NCBI GenBank assembly: GCA_010093705.1
Contig: MU006096.1
Coordinates: 266,204-330,203 of the forward strand
Source: Patellaria atrata CBS 101060
Lineage: Eukaryota; Ascomycota; Dothideomycetes; Patellariales; Patellariaceae
Direction: 5' to 3'
DNA length: 64,000 nt
Notes under the pieces: generated by a model
Seen by the model: the letters and a program-made list of their open reading frames with translations, nothing else
Told to the model about the DNA's origin: nothing
The model's database searches: none
Made by a program: the position numbers and the translations under genes
Shown: piece by piece, positions 1 to 12,981 of the stretch
Numbering within the stretch: the stretch's first letter is position 1
How the letters are laid out: the number at the start of each line of letters is the position of its first letter

Positions 1-128
1 CGAGTTCGCCACTTCTGTTCCCACTCACAGTTTCACACCATCCGCCCTCTTCGGTATCGCCAAAGGATAACAGAAGAGGTGGAAGATCACACAGAACTTC
101 TGTGAGATACTGGCTTAATTTCAGGCGC

Positions 129-974
129 ATGGATCAAGGCAATCGCGAGGAATCACAACCAACAACATCCACAACATCAAGACTGCCATCGCTGGTTACG
201 GAGGGGGAATCCGATAAACAGAAACATATCACACCAGATTGCTGTGTCATCTGTTTAGAAAATATTTCAGAAAGAGCTATCACTGTTCCCTGTAATCATT
301 GCACCTTCGACTTTATCTGCCTCGCCAGTTGGCTTCAAGAGCGTTCATTATGTCCATTGTGTAAAACCGAAGTCATCGCTGTTCAGTATGACTGGCGTCC
401 TCCCGATGACTACAAGACCTATGTTGTCAAAACACCTCTATCACAGACCTCATCAACTCCTACGCGCCTTATCCGGAACTTAAATTCCACCTGTGATTCT
501 CGACGCCGTCCACGAGCTCATGGTGGCAGACGCTTCCACCATGAACCAGCTCCAACTCCAGATGTAGCTCTCCTACAGCGCCGTCATGTCTATAGCAACC
601 AGCTATTTTCTCTTCATATTGGGAACAACCGGCTGTCGCGGTTCCAGAATGTTACTCCATCGATTTTCGTAACGTCCCCAGAACTCCAGTCTCGTGCTCG
701 GTCCTGGATTAGGCGCGAGTTGAGAGTCTTCAACTACCTCGATCGTAGCACTAGCAATGCCGAGTTTCTACTGGAGTATATAATTGCTATATTAAAGACA
801 GTAGATCTAAAAGGCGGCCAGGCTGAAGAGATGTTAGCAGAATTTTTCGCGAGAGAGAATGCAAGATTATTTTTACACGAGCTCAGTGCTTGGTTGAGAA
901 GCCCCTACAGACATATACAAGATTGGGATAGAAATGTCCAATACCGAGAAAATCTGCCCAACTTTTCCAACTAA
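129..974 (+). CDS. RING-finger protein, Topors-like (putative E3 ubiquitin ligase)
   Basis: Single-exon frame of 281 codons. The open frame begins earlier at a GTG, so I start at the first ATG (129). A C3HC4 RING lies at about residues 38-84 (CCVICLEN, then CNHCTFDFICLASW, then CPLCKTEV). RING proteins of this type bring an E2 to a substrate for ubiquitin transfer. The region after the RING (SRARSWIRREL, NAEFLLEYIIAILKTVD, HELSAWLRSPY, DWDRNVQY) matches what I know of a fungal RING family related to the N-terminal part of Topors, so the hit is more than a bare RING. The end is odd: the frame stops soon after the conserved core, while the -1 frame stays open for about 45 more codons to a TGA near 1110. 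That may be a frameshift or chance. The substrate is unknown. Confidence 0.8.
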   Translation: MDQGNREESQPTTSTTSRLPSLVTEGESDKQKHITPDCCVICLENISERAITVPCNHCTFDFICLASWLQERSLCPLCKTEVIAVQYDWRPPDDYKTYVVKTPLSQTSSTPTRLIRNLNSTCDSRRRPRAHGGRRFHHEPAPTPDVALLQRRHVYSNQLFSLHIGNNRLSRFQNVTPSIFVTSPELQSRARSWIRRELRVFNYLDRSTSNAEFLLEYIIAILKTVDLKGGQAEEMLAEFFARENARLFLHELSAWLRSPYRHIQDWDRNVQYRENLPNFSN

Positions 975-3900
975 GGGAAAGACTGGATTCTCCCGCTTTC
1001 TCCAGAAATCGGTGTGACCTCAATCAGGAGGCACAGCTTTCCAATCCCTTTCAGGATGATTTGACTGAAAGGCTTACTGGTGCTGTAAGTACTCATATCA
1101 CACCGCCATGATTACGGCCTTGAACTATCTTCTTTCCATAATCCGCATTCATCAATCACTCGGGCCACGTCACGTCTTACCGTCATTCGCTCCGTAAGAT
1201 GCATCACTAGTCTATATATCCGGATTAGAACTGCTAGGTTATCAGTGTATACTGGGCCGAAGATGTCTTGACAAGGGGTTGGCCATTGGCTTGATGTAAC
1301 GGTCTCTCCACAAGATTGATCACTCTAACGATGGAGAACAAGAAAGCATGCAGTTGCAACTCTCTGCATAACTGTATGGGAAGATTGAGGGACGTGTTGC
1401 GACAAGGTCCAAAATGCCAGCACATGATGTCGCATCAAAAACTTGATTTGCCAGATAATCTACAAGCGATTGAGTCGGTGAAGATCTTTGACAAAGGAGG
1501 CCGTGGACATTGGCCAACGTGTCATAAAGTATAGGCCAACGTATCTGGACAACTCTACCCCGTACCCTCTGGTAGATATTTCTATAAAAGGGCGAAGGAA
1601 CACAGGGGAAACTATTTCTCAGTGAACAAGTCATGAAACGTTTATATTTACAGTTTCCTACCACCGAGAGTTCGACGTTCATAAACAACGACTTACGGCT
1701 AGAAACACGATATCTCTACAATGTGCACTCAGCTCTTTGAGCACTACAAGTGCGGTAATACGTCCAAGCCTCCCCTTAAACGAAACTATTGGTGTCAACT
1801 CGCGCGCCTTCTACGAGTTCCATGTCTAGACAAGGAAGTGAAGGGAGAGAAAAAGATTATGGACAGGGAGTGTGGTCAATGTCCAGTCTGCCTGGAATGG
1901 GTCTACAGAGACAGATAGGTTCATCAAGAGTTGAAAATAACCATGAGTTGGTGTGAGAATGTTTACGAGAACAGGTCTCTTGGTTAGTTGTGATCCATGA
2001 TCCCGTGAATCGCTATCAACTTGGGTATTTAACCTGTCAATCAATCAATTTATCATTCGACAACTCTCCCTCCACTCAACATTACCTGGTTTTATTAGTG
2101 GTCTCTTCAGCCCTACCGCCTTCTCTATTACTATCCTAGTGTTACCGTTGAACATCTTACCTTCTACTTCATAGCGGTGTGTAACATACTTCTCTGTACG
2201 ATTTTGTACATATGGTTGTAGTTCCGCCCCTCTGAAGACTGTATCAATGATGACTAGTGAAACTTCGTCTGCTGCGATTAGTTGTTTTCGGTTTTCTGTA
2301 CAGGCGTCTCGGCTCCTTTTAATGGGCATAACCTCATTTTGGTAAATAGTATGCTAGAATACCTTTTGCGATTCTAAATTGTGACTAACTGTATTGGTAC
2401 AGGACTTGTTTCGCCGTGTGAGTATATCCCATACGTTTAAATGGCTTTTTCTTCATCTCATTCCGCTGTATAATCTAATTTGTATAAAGGTGTGGTCGCT
2501 TTTGCCCTACGTTGTTCTCTGCTATCTCACTCCGTTCTAACATCAGCCTGGCCCCTGACCCCTAAAGCCTCCGTACAGTACCCACCAACTCTAGTGTCTA
2601 ACCTAAAGCATGTGCAAAGGGAATTACTTTTTAACTTCTACAAGCGTTTTGTATCCGCTGATATCATTTTTGTGGCAAATCAGAGCCCAGATGCGGGAGT
2701 TCCTAAAGGGTAAGCCGTTAAGGCCACCATTCAGCCCACCACAATGGCCTTACGCACTGCCAGTGAGCCCCGAGCATGCATTTCGAACGCAAATAAAATT
2801 CCATCGATCACTTCAGCTTCCCGAGAACTCTGAAAAGCACTCGTTCTCATGCATAAGGATTTGTGGATCTGGAGACCCCAAACCCCGACCATTAAGCTCC
2901 TTGTCAAATAATGGCACAACAAGGATAGAAAGGTCCCCTTTTTGAAACTATTTCTTTCACCAACATCAACTGCTCTCGACACGCAATTACCGCAGAGGTC
3001 ATCCTTGAACTTGCTCAACTATTGGACCTTGAACGTCGTTGCTCACACTTACCTAGGGGTACGAGGCATGAACCACTTCACCATCCCAGCGGGTGAACCA
3101 CCTAGGTGGTTTAAAAGGTTTCGTCCTATCAACCGTTTGTCCGATTCTATTGGTTGTATGGATCGTTACTGGATCAGTTTGGTGGCGATACTCTCCCCCT
3201 TAACACCCTCTCCCCAGCTCTCTATCTGTGCTTAAGTCTCAGTCGTTATATCGGACCGATTTTCTTGTCACATCGATAGTTCATGTCTAAGTCTCAGCCA
3301 AACCCTCGTCTCCTACTAGCTTAGGAAGACCGATGCTTCTGTTCGCTAGATTGGTGGTGGAACTTTCAAGATGCCGACCATGTGACGCACTGTGAACAAG
3401 CATAAATCCGTTGATGGGATGGGACGGTATCCAGGTAACATTCCCCGGGTGGATTTGGATGACCCGTCTCTCTGGGGCGCGGAATGACTGCCACGGTCCG
3501 CTCATGACGAAATTCCCAACCAGCACCGTGTCGTTCTAGCACACTGGGTTTTCATCGTAAGCATAGAGACGCTCATGTAACGCTTCCAGAGATTCACCTC
3601 CGCTCGCCACGACATGCTAGCATAAATACCTGGAAGGCACTGTAGCGAGTCCTGGATATTCCCTGTATGGAGTGAGAAGGTAACTCCTTCCGTTCACCGT
3701 TCTTCACGCTCCAGCGCTTCGTCCCACTTATAGCATGCATCTTTTGAATCTCCATTGCAATAATAATGAGGTCAATTCAATAAAGGCCTTAATAACACTG
3801 GCTGTCTATGAGAAATAAAGGCTTTAATTCTATCTTTTAAGCCTAATACTCTTTATATTCGTTCTATGTGTATAAATATGTTACGAGTCACAATACGCGC

Positions 3901-6900
3901 ATGTCTTTTCTATTATATTAGACACAAGGATACTCGCACTTTTTTCCCGAAGTAATAGTAGTTCTTAACCGCCCTTTTCTTGGGAGAGACGTATACCCAT
4001 CTATCATAAGGTTTATCGTATTCTATTGTCGGCCTGAATAATTGACCGGTTTTCCCTCGATGAAGAAAACCATGGGTTGACCCTAGGGAGTATGGTCCAC
4101 ATCCCAAATGAGAGAATAGCGAGCGTTGACACCTCATATCGGAAGACAATTGTCTTGCGGTGTGGAAGGACTGTTATTGTCTACCTGCGTTTTGGTAAAG
4201 AGACCATCCATACTTCAGATGACCAACTTTCAAAATTTCAATTATATTGAAAGTAAATTGTGGGGTTAATGGAAGAATCCTAAGTTAGCATTCGACACCA
4301 AGTCCGCATCCTACTCTAACCCAACCTCCACCATTAAGGGAGTTGATACCAGCGGAACAGCTCCCTTAGTTGGAACTTGTACTTTTACAGCTATAAGTCG
4401 ATATTAGAATTAGTAAATGTACATCTAATAGCTATCGACTCTGATCTCTGTAGCGTCCCAGAAGAGCAATACTCCTGAATAGTTATAAACAGTTCGTATC
4501 AGAAGCACCATCGAGCGAGCGTCTTCTATGTGCTTAATTTCACTGCGCTGTATCGCTATAAATACTTCAGTTCTATTTTCATAAACCTTATTTTTATTTG
4601 TGATCGTATTAAAACATCAGTAGAGGCTTCTACTTTCTACAGTGTCATCGAATTATACGTCTTATATGTGGTATATATTCTACTTTTAGATTCCATAGCA
4701 TATATCTCAGAACGAAGGATTTGGCACGGGGGCGCAGGAAACTCACCAGCCACTTACGACAACGAACGGGCCAAACAATGGTTCGAAACTTTTCTGGTTA
4801 CACAGATCTGATTCCAATGAATTGGAGACACACTATACTTATCATGTTACTGTTGTAGTTGTTGCTCCTGAAGGCACAGGTGATTGAGGACTGCACAGCG
4901 CATAAGACGTACTATACGGAGTACACATCTGCAGTAGGAAGTATCCTCTCAAACTGGCGTTAAAGCATTGGAGCAATCACCCAAATTTAGCCCTATCCCA
5001 GAACCACCAAATAACATATCCAGAGATAAAGCTCGTATTGGAAATTTGCCGGTTATGGGTAGAAATGCAATCGGCTCTCTTTTAATTAGAAGTTTGTGGT
5101 CGGACAGCACCGATCCCATGTCGAAATTAGAAGTCCACATCAATACATTATCACTTGAGTTCGTGACCGCTAATCGCGGTCTACTGGGTTTCATGACTCG
5201 GCTCGTAAAGGGCTCAGATTCAGGAATGTGGGGTGATAGCGTGGAGTCTGCGTGGGCTGTTGGGTTCCAGTATCTTGCTTGTACGACAATTAACCTTTCC
5301 TACGGTGTGTTTCTGTATTCTTGGGTCGGAGAGGGCACGATCTTGGTGACAGGGCTGTCGCGGGTCCTTCGTGGCGAAGGGCTGCTAAAGTGGCGACACC
5401 AGAAATTTCCGAAAGGGGAAAAAGCTTTGGAGGATCGAAGGATTCTCGCGAATAACGGCTTCACAGTTGAGAATTAGAAACGAAAGGGCTGCAGTAGTTG
5501 CGACTTAGCTCTGCAGTCGTCCACGTACCCCTTAGCATCACGTTACCACTTCGGGAGTGTGCAAAGTAGATCGCGGATCAAGGCGATGAAAGATAGCAAG
5601 GGGAACGACGTAACCTCGAGAAATCGCGGTGTAGAATCGACTTGGTCCAGCATTTCACTGCCATCAACAATTTAGCAACTCTGCAACTTTAGAGGTTAGC
5701 ATGATGGCGTTGCAGTTTTGCAAGGGCTTAAGGAGTACGTTGAAGCTTCCATTGTCGCTTGGTTGCCCTGAATTTGATGCTCACGTCAGCATCAAACCGA
5801 GCTTCCGGCCGATGATTTTTCCCTATCGAGACTCCCTTCAGCCTCGACATCCATCCGGCACTATCAAAGCCTCTAGAGCTTCATAACAACCCCACATCTA
5901 GAATTACTATGTACTAAGCAGATTTCAAAGCAAAACTTAGCTTCACAACCGTGACATACACGCCGTCAATCTCATTCTTGACCGTTCTTCCACTAAGACT
6001 GTACTAGATTAGCGATTGACGATCCCTCCTAGAGACCTCCGCCCGCTTCTTCTGAACAGACGATGGTAATACTATCAACACTCAAGAAGACGGTGACATA
6101 TCAGGGTAGATCCTGTACAGCAAGTAGCACTAATCACGTATCTAGTATAGCAGATATGTACCTGTTCTCCTGTACCTACGATGCACCTCAGCTTCTCAAA
6201 CATTTCCCCGTTATTCAGGGTACCATTCGCTGGCGGTCACGCCGGTTAGGACTAAATGCTTCGTGAAGACGGTTTGCAGCCTTTTCCAGCTCGGAACCGC
6301 TTTGGATTGGACGAGAGCGGGAAAATAGCCTCACATTTTAGTATCATCCGATAACCGTTTTCTTGTTCCAACCTCAAGTTTTGCCCCCAGATGCAACTGT
6401 TGGTCGATATAAGTTGCTGGTTATTCTGAGCCGCACAGCCTTGCGAATCCAGCATACGCCCTGATTTCTAGTTGGTGTACTGTACCAAAAAGGGACACGG
6501 ACTGTTGACACTAGAACTTTTCATACTCTCGCAATTGGCGACAAGTCCATCTATGCGTTTCATAATTACTCCTGTGTACCAATCAGACGGGTAAACTTCA
6601 TGGTATCGAATAATGGGTTCGGTAAGCAACACCTTTTGCTAGCCATGGCGGGGGAAAGCGGCATGGGTTTTCTCATTATTATCCATCACATTCATACCAT
6701 AGCCTTACCGATTTTGGATAGCACTAAGTCCTCCCCATCGACCTGTAGGGCTCGAAGATCAACGGCCGGAGTAGTGCATTGACACCCGGCATGAGACTAC
6801 GAGTGTTGGTTGACTTGGTTCTGCATACCGCGTCGTGCGCATACCGCATGTCACTGGTCTAAGCTTCACCTCTAGTCTCAAATGTATTCATCCCGAATAG

Positions 6901-7354
6901 AGAAGGATTGACACCAGGGCAATGCCCATACCCTTGCTATCACTTCTTCATGGCCATAGTTCTAAACCCCAGTTATTATAGTTGAACACAGAGGTGAATA
7001 CCCTACCCTGTTCCGTACCTTGAGCATTTGTTTCAGCTTCTATATTCGTAATTTCAACAATCAGCTCTCAACCAATCCCATTGAAGATCCTTCTGCCTAC
7101 AACTATCTAACCGTTCGTTAACTCCGCTCACGTTGGGAGTTGCGTAGGAATTTCAGCCTTATATATCTGTAAGGTCCACAAAGTCCGTCCCAGGAATATA
7201 CTTAGCGAATGTCCCCATGAAACAACCTCCTTAGTCATCTCAGATTGTACTGTCCCTTATAGAAACCTTTCTTACTACATATACACATCCATAATCCTCT
7301 GTAACACAAAACCAACATACTTCTGAACCCTCTGCCGTTTACAGTCACCGTATT
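975..7354. other. Gene-poor region of about 6.4 kb
   Basis: Only short frames without recognisable domains occur here. The longest is at 4968-5477 (+, 169 codons); it opens on TTG, its first ATG is about 30 codons in, and it has no motif I know. Base composition looks like the flanks and I saw no long terminal repeats, transposase motifs or tandem arrays. It may hold old mobile-element remnants or untranslated and non-coding transcripts, but nothing in the sequence shows this directly. Confidence 0.5.
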
Positions 7355-7492
7355 TTGACCTTCTGCCATCTCATTGGAGCACTATCGCCTACCTGTCATT
7401 TCTTACTCAGAATACCTAAGAGATATAAAGGTAGCCACCCAGCACCTCACTTCTCAACCGTCCATATGCTTTGCTCAAGCCCATCTTTAATC

Positions 7493-8331
7493 ATGTCTGG
7501 TTTTCCATCTCAACCGGACATGAACTTGATAACTGGGGAAGAAAACGACGTCGAACAGTTTTTCGGTTCTGGCTCGCACGGTATCCCTACGCATGTTGGC
7601 TATTCCACATCATACTCTCAGCATATCCCTCAAAGAACGTCCAGTAACATATCATATTATCCCTCGCCACCACAAATCGGCGCATCTGTAGCTCCAAATT
7701 ACGCTCAACAGGCAGTGTGGACACCAAACTCTTCGACAGGCGTATCATATGCTCCGTATCCCGCATCGACCACTGCATATGCTCCATTACATTCAACAAC
7801 ACAGGCATATGCGTACTACCCCACTCAAGGATTACAAACACAATCAACCGAAGCTTATAACGTGGCAGCATCAGCTGCATATCCCGCGACCTCCAGCCAG
7901 GAAATATCCTATCCCGAACCATCACGCTCTGTTTCCCCTGGTTCTGCGGATCTCAGGGCTTATGGGAACCCGAATAAGCAAGGGACCTGGACCTGTGCGT
8001 ACCCCGGTTGCACGTCTCGAGCAGTTTTCACGCGAGGCTGTGATTTAAGGAAACATCACAAACGGCACACGAAGTCTTTTTTTTGTCAGTATGAGGGTTG
8101 CCCGCAATCTACAGGTGGAGGGTTTTCCAGCAAGAAGGATCTTGCAAGACACGAAGCGAAGCACAATCCAGAGGTCTCCTGTACTTGGGAAGGATGTGAT
8201 AGAGTGTTTAGTAGAGTTGATAACATGGTAAGTCTCCTTCCTGGGAATGTGCGGTAGAAAAATTTCTGACACGTCACTCGTAGAGGGATCATGTCAAGAG
8301 GATTCACATGAAGGGATCACAATCATCGTGA
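7493..8331 (+). CDS. C2H2 zinc-finger protein, two exons
   Basis: Exons 7493-8227 and 8284-8331 give 260 aa. The start is the ATG of MSGFPSQPD; the frame is open further upstream but with poor composition. The first 155 residues are rich in S, Y, P, Q and T (YYPSPPQIG, YYPTQG) and look disordered. Three C2H2 fingers follow: CAYPGC...HHKRH, CQYEGC...HEAKH and CTWEGCDRVF. The last finger is completed only after removing the 56-nt intron (GTAAGT...TAG), which supplies RDHVKRIH and its two histidines; this is strong support for the splice. The protein is probably a nuclear DNA-binding regulator of the TFIIIA-like type. Targets are unknown. No gene symbol can be justified. Confidence 0.85.
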
Positions 8332-11300
8332 TGTGTCGCATCGCGGATCGAGACATCGCTGTATTGAGCTGACGCGTGGCGGCCGGGACGCTGCGGGAAG
8401 CGGGCCTCTCCAGGAAGTTTGTCAAGCCTTGTCCGATGCTGCATTTTTATTTGAGTTCGACCAACTGGTCCAGCTCCGGCCTACTCTTTCATCTTACCTC
8501 CGCGTGCTTTTCAATTACCTTTTACGTCCTGAAGACGTACTTCAATCTCTCCTTCGATACCCTTCTGAGCCGGCCTTGGCATGAATTGGCGACTGTTGCT
8601 TTCTGATGGAATTTGCATAGCGTGCGGGAATCTAGGGTCGATGCATTTGCATTACTTGTTGGCGTTGTATGTATGGTCCGGGTTTTGTATATTTCAACCG
8701 CTTGCACATTTATGGGTTTCCCCATGTACACAACATATTGTACAATTTGTATAAGAAAAAACAGGGGCTCTTCTCGCTCGACATTTTGTGGTTGGAGTAG
8801 AAATATGATGGTCGGTGCGAATTGAGTTGTGACCGGAAGCGAGCTCGAGCTTCTTCTGACGACAACGATATTTCGACAGTTACTCTCGAGTTTTCTCACT
8901 CTTGTAAAATCGTTTTCTGAGATGACTACATTTTCACGCCACAGTCATTCATAAAGGAAGTTGATTAATCACAAATCATTCTTTTCTGCTGTTTTCAAAT
9001 CTTGCTGAGCTGAAGCGTTAGTGGGGGGCCTTAACAACAGGGCTTGATTTGGTACTGTACTTTGGGCACCTCTCACTCAGCGGGAATTCCGCTCCACAGT
9101 CCACACTCTTGTTATTACATAGGGCTTGACTTCACTGCACGTGTAGTAAGAAACCGGTCCCTTGTTACTAATATATTATGTACGGTAACTCTTAAAGGTC
9201 ACAAAGTACTGGTAAGTTCGGGTTTGAGTTCTCATATCATACGGAGTAATTTTTAAAGTATTTCCCGATTGTTCGACGCGGCGGCGCCTCATATCTTGCT
9301 TACCCGAAGATACAGTATGAACACACACAAATGTAGAAAGTAGGCACTTTCTCTTCTTTCCAAATACTCCTGAACATGTGTATCCAAGGAAGAAAAAGCC
9401 TCCTGGTCTGATAGAGATACATTCATTCAGATCAAACATTTGATCCCATGAGCGCTTCACCCGCCCCTGCATGATCGAGGAGCCGAGGAGCGGGTTGGCC
9501 GCTCGTAGACGACGTTACGGACTCTCAACGGGGGCCAAATAATCAGAAGTGTGTACGCAGTATCAATAACGTTCGAGTCAGGTGTACGGATCAGAAACCT
9601 CGCGCAGCCACGTGGGAAGTCTTAACCTTGAACCTTCGACGCCCTTCTAAATACAATCGTGAAGTTCATGGATGTCTAAACAAGGGAATGGACGCCATGA
9701 TATGAAGCGCCGGGACCACGGCCTCGTGGTCAGCATTTCCCTAGAGATTTTGCAACCTGGTTGAACTATGCTTAAATCTCTCGCCGCCGTAAATGCATGG
9801 CTTTAAACACCGTACCACACCCCTCCCGGTTCCCGCAATGCTAGACCTCTTCAGAACTCTTCACGGTCCGTCTGGGGTGCTGCTGCTGTACTTGTAGGTT
9901 CTCATTTACTTATTTCATGTCCCTATGTGTTTTGGCGACCGCTGTTGTAGACCGTACTGTGGCATTCATACATGAGCTTCCTCGAGTACCTTCAATAATA
10001 GCGGGACTCGCCTACTCTGCGTTTAGGACCATTTTCTGGAAGTCTTAACTTGCAAGGTCCGTTATCAACACACCGCTGTTATCACTAGGCCTTCAAAGTG
10101 TTTCAACATACATGCTGCAACTTAAAATTCTCCATCCTAGCAATATACCACATGTACTATGTGGAACTCATGCATATTACAAGCACAGTACCAGGGTGGT
10201 AGTACTAAGGTTTAGCCCTAGCCGCACCCAAGCCTCACTTTTCGGCTGGCGGAGAGGTCCAACCACCGACCAAGCCTCCAACACAGTCTCCATAGTCCAT
10301 ACTGTGTTGCGCGTTAAGTCAATCATTTCGGGGAAAAGTCACGAAAGGTTGAGAAGTTGTCGGTGGAATCAGTTCCCCGCTGTCGCGTGTGTTGTGAAAT
10401 GAATGCGTGGCTCGGGATTCTCAACCATCCGAGAGCGAGCCGGAGGGTCACCATGTTGGCGGAATTTATATGCAGGAACGCATTTCGCTGCTTTTGCAAC
10501 CGGGGCGGAAGAATGCTGTTCGGTGCTCGTCCTCATCTCTGGGCGCTGCTCGGTTTTCTTACAAAGAACTTGCAGTGAACAATTCTGTAATGAATCGATT
10601 CCTTCAGGAGTTTGTCTTTGCCGCCCCCACAGACACCAATCGGAACCCGCTCTCGCGTATCGGAATCATATCCTGATCTAGCCTAGCACTGCGCCCACTT
10701 CTCCCTTAGCTTCGGAGTTTGTTGTTGCATCTTACGAGGAGGCGGACGATGAGCCTGAGGTTGGAGTATCATCAGTGCGGAGTACGGTGACATCAAACAC
10801 ACAACCATTTAATGCATCCGCCCATTCTGCTCCCGCAACAAGCTTTTACATTGGAATGACAAATTACTCACATAATCATTTAGTTTGTAGCCATTCTAAT
10901 TGTCGAGGAAAGAGAATTGATAAAGATAACCATCATAATCCCTCAATACCCCTTCAGTATTTAGAGATAAAGTGAATCTGACTATGAGCCGTAAGGCGAG
11001 CTAACTAGTAGCCTTTCTTTGTGACAAATTACGTCTAATAATAGACAAATCATATAATCTGTAGCTTTAACTAACTCTTGTAATTTTAAAGTATGCTCGC
11101 TTAAACCTGCTAGTTTCAACGGTGGGATTGAACTAATTCTACGCTTCTTCCCAAGAATTAGTTCTAAGGTTTCGCGTGTCTTCAACGCGTCTCGAGCGTG
11201 TTAATTCACCCAATTTTCTTCTCTCTCTAATAATATTTCACACGAGTATCATTAGGATGCCTTCCATGGTTATAGGACATGAATAATATCATTCAACTAA

Positions 11301-11582
11301 AATTCTCAAAACTCTAATATCTACCTTATAGTAGATGTCTACAACTGAACATCGTGCTCTTACTAAGACGTGTGAGATAAGGTAGACCAGCTGTGGTTAA
11401 TTGTTTTTCCGTTCCCGACTGAACGACATCATCACTTCAAGCTGTAAACATATCACAAAAGATGTGATCTTTCCAGTCTAATTCATTGTTGTAAATCGAT
11501 AAGCCGCTCTTGTAAAACCCTTGATTGTTTGATTCTCATGCAGTGTACAATTTGTTAAATAGCGCCAGCATAAAGCATTTTA
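8332..11582. other. Intergenic region, no supported gene
   Basis: Several overlapping short frames occur at 10.1-10.7 kb in all plus-strand frames, but none has a recognisable domain, good start or splice structure. The first few hundred bases are probably the 3' untranslated part of the zinc-finger gene, and the AT-rich last part (11.2-11.58 kb) is the likely promoter of the rhomboid gene. Confidence 0.5.
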
Positions 11583-12981
11583 ATGGTCCATAACGTACAT
11601 CAGCATTGGCGGCGTCTTGTCCCTTCTCAACGGGTCTCCCTAAACTCCCTCTTTACTCCAGAGTATAATCGTCTATGGTCTACGTCGCTGTTACGATCGC
11701 ATATTAGCACTTGTCGTAGCTTTCATAGACAATCAGTCCAGAATGCGCGGGTCGATCAGGGCTCCAACCATCAGGCTCATATTCCACATAGAGTAGTTCA
11801 GTCAACCCGCATTCGAGATTATGCTCAGCACCAGAAAGTACATAGTCAACCTCCGTCTGCAAATAGTCTCGGCTCAGGTGAGCACCAGAGGGAGGAAATG
11901 CCTAGATACCGGTACCCCTTTGTGCTTCTACAGGTACCTAACGTCCTCCGTCCAATACTCTTTACTTTAGGAATTGGTATAGGATCATTCTATCTTGCCG
12001 GTTTTCTCAACCGTCGAGAATTTCAAGATTTAAGTCAGAACGCGGGTAGGCCTTTGACGTCGGTAAATGAAGCTTTTGCAGCGAGGAAGTTACTCGAACA
12101 AGCAAATGCTCAGAAGGAAGTCAACTGGCTTCAGAAACACGTTCCGTTATCCCTAGTAAAACTGTATGCTACGGTAAAAACGAAGTGGCTTAATACGTCA
12201 GATGGGCAGCGGGCAGCAGTACTCGTCACTGGGCTCAACCTTACCGTTTTCGTGGCGTGGCAGGTCCCAAAAGCTGGAGTATCACTTTGGCTTGCGAAGA
12301 CCTTTTTACACCATCCATTGTCTGGACGTAGCTACACGCTTCTTACATCTGCTTTCAGTCATAATGTTTGTCTCCCCCTTACCCCACGCATTCCCTGGGC
12401 ACTAACCCTCTGTCTAGGCCTTCTGGCACGTCGCCCTCAACATGATCGCCCTCCAAGGCTTCATCCGTGCAACCAGCGACTACCTGGCCACCAAGCAATC
12501 AACGAACCCCGTCTGGAGAGCCGATAACCCCGACCGTCACATCCGCGCTGACCCGAACCCCATATACCGCACTCTAGCCTTCTACGTCACCGCCGCCACT
12601 GTCTCGAGTCTCGGCTCGCATCTCGCCAACGCTCTAACCCTCATGAGGAAGGCCAGCGGTCCCACATTTGCCGCCGCACGAGCTTCTTTACGGCCATCAC
12701 TAGGTGCTAGTGGTGCGGTTTATGCACTTGCAACGCTTACCGCGCTCTCGTTCCCGGAGACAAGCGTAAATCTCTTCCTAGTGGTTCCTATACCCATAAC
12801 GATTGGGATGAGCGGCATAGTCGCTTTAGACGTCGCGGGTGTTCTGTTGCGGTGGAAGATGTTCGATCATTTTGCGCATTTGGGCGGGGCTGCGTTCGGA
12901 GCGGCGTACTTCTATGGGGCACCGAGGTATAGGGAGTGGATCACGAAGAGGAGAAGGGGGGAAGGGGTGAGATCGAGATGA
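11583..12981 (+). CDS. PCP1: Mitochondrial rhomboid protease (Pcp1/Rbd1-like)
   Basis: Exons 11583-12365 and 12418-12981 (intron 52 nt) give 448 aa. Rhomboids are intramembrane serine proteases; the mitochondrial one cleaves inner-membrane substrates such as the cytochrome c peroxidase precursor and the Mgm1/OPA1 dynamin. The N-terminal 100 residues are rich in R, H, S and Q and poor in acidic residues, as in a mitochondrial presequence. The first membrane segment is near PILFTLGIGIGSFYLAGF. The join restores SHNAFWHVALNM, which fits the rhomboid H-x-x-x-N region. The catalytic serine is in LGASGAVYAL (about residue 359) and the histidine in FDHFAHLGGAAFG (about 415), so both active-site residues are present. 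It is expected to be active. The exon join is phase-correct. Confidence 0.92.

Noticed and set aside
4968-5477. 169-codon plus-strand frame
   Set aside because: It opens on TTG, the first ATG is far inside, and no domain or splice support is seen.
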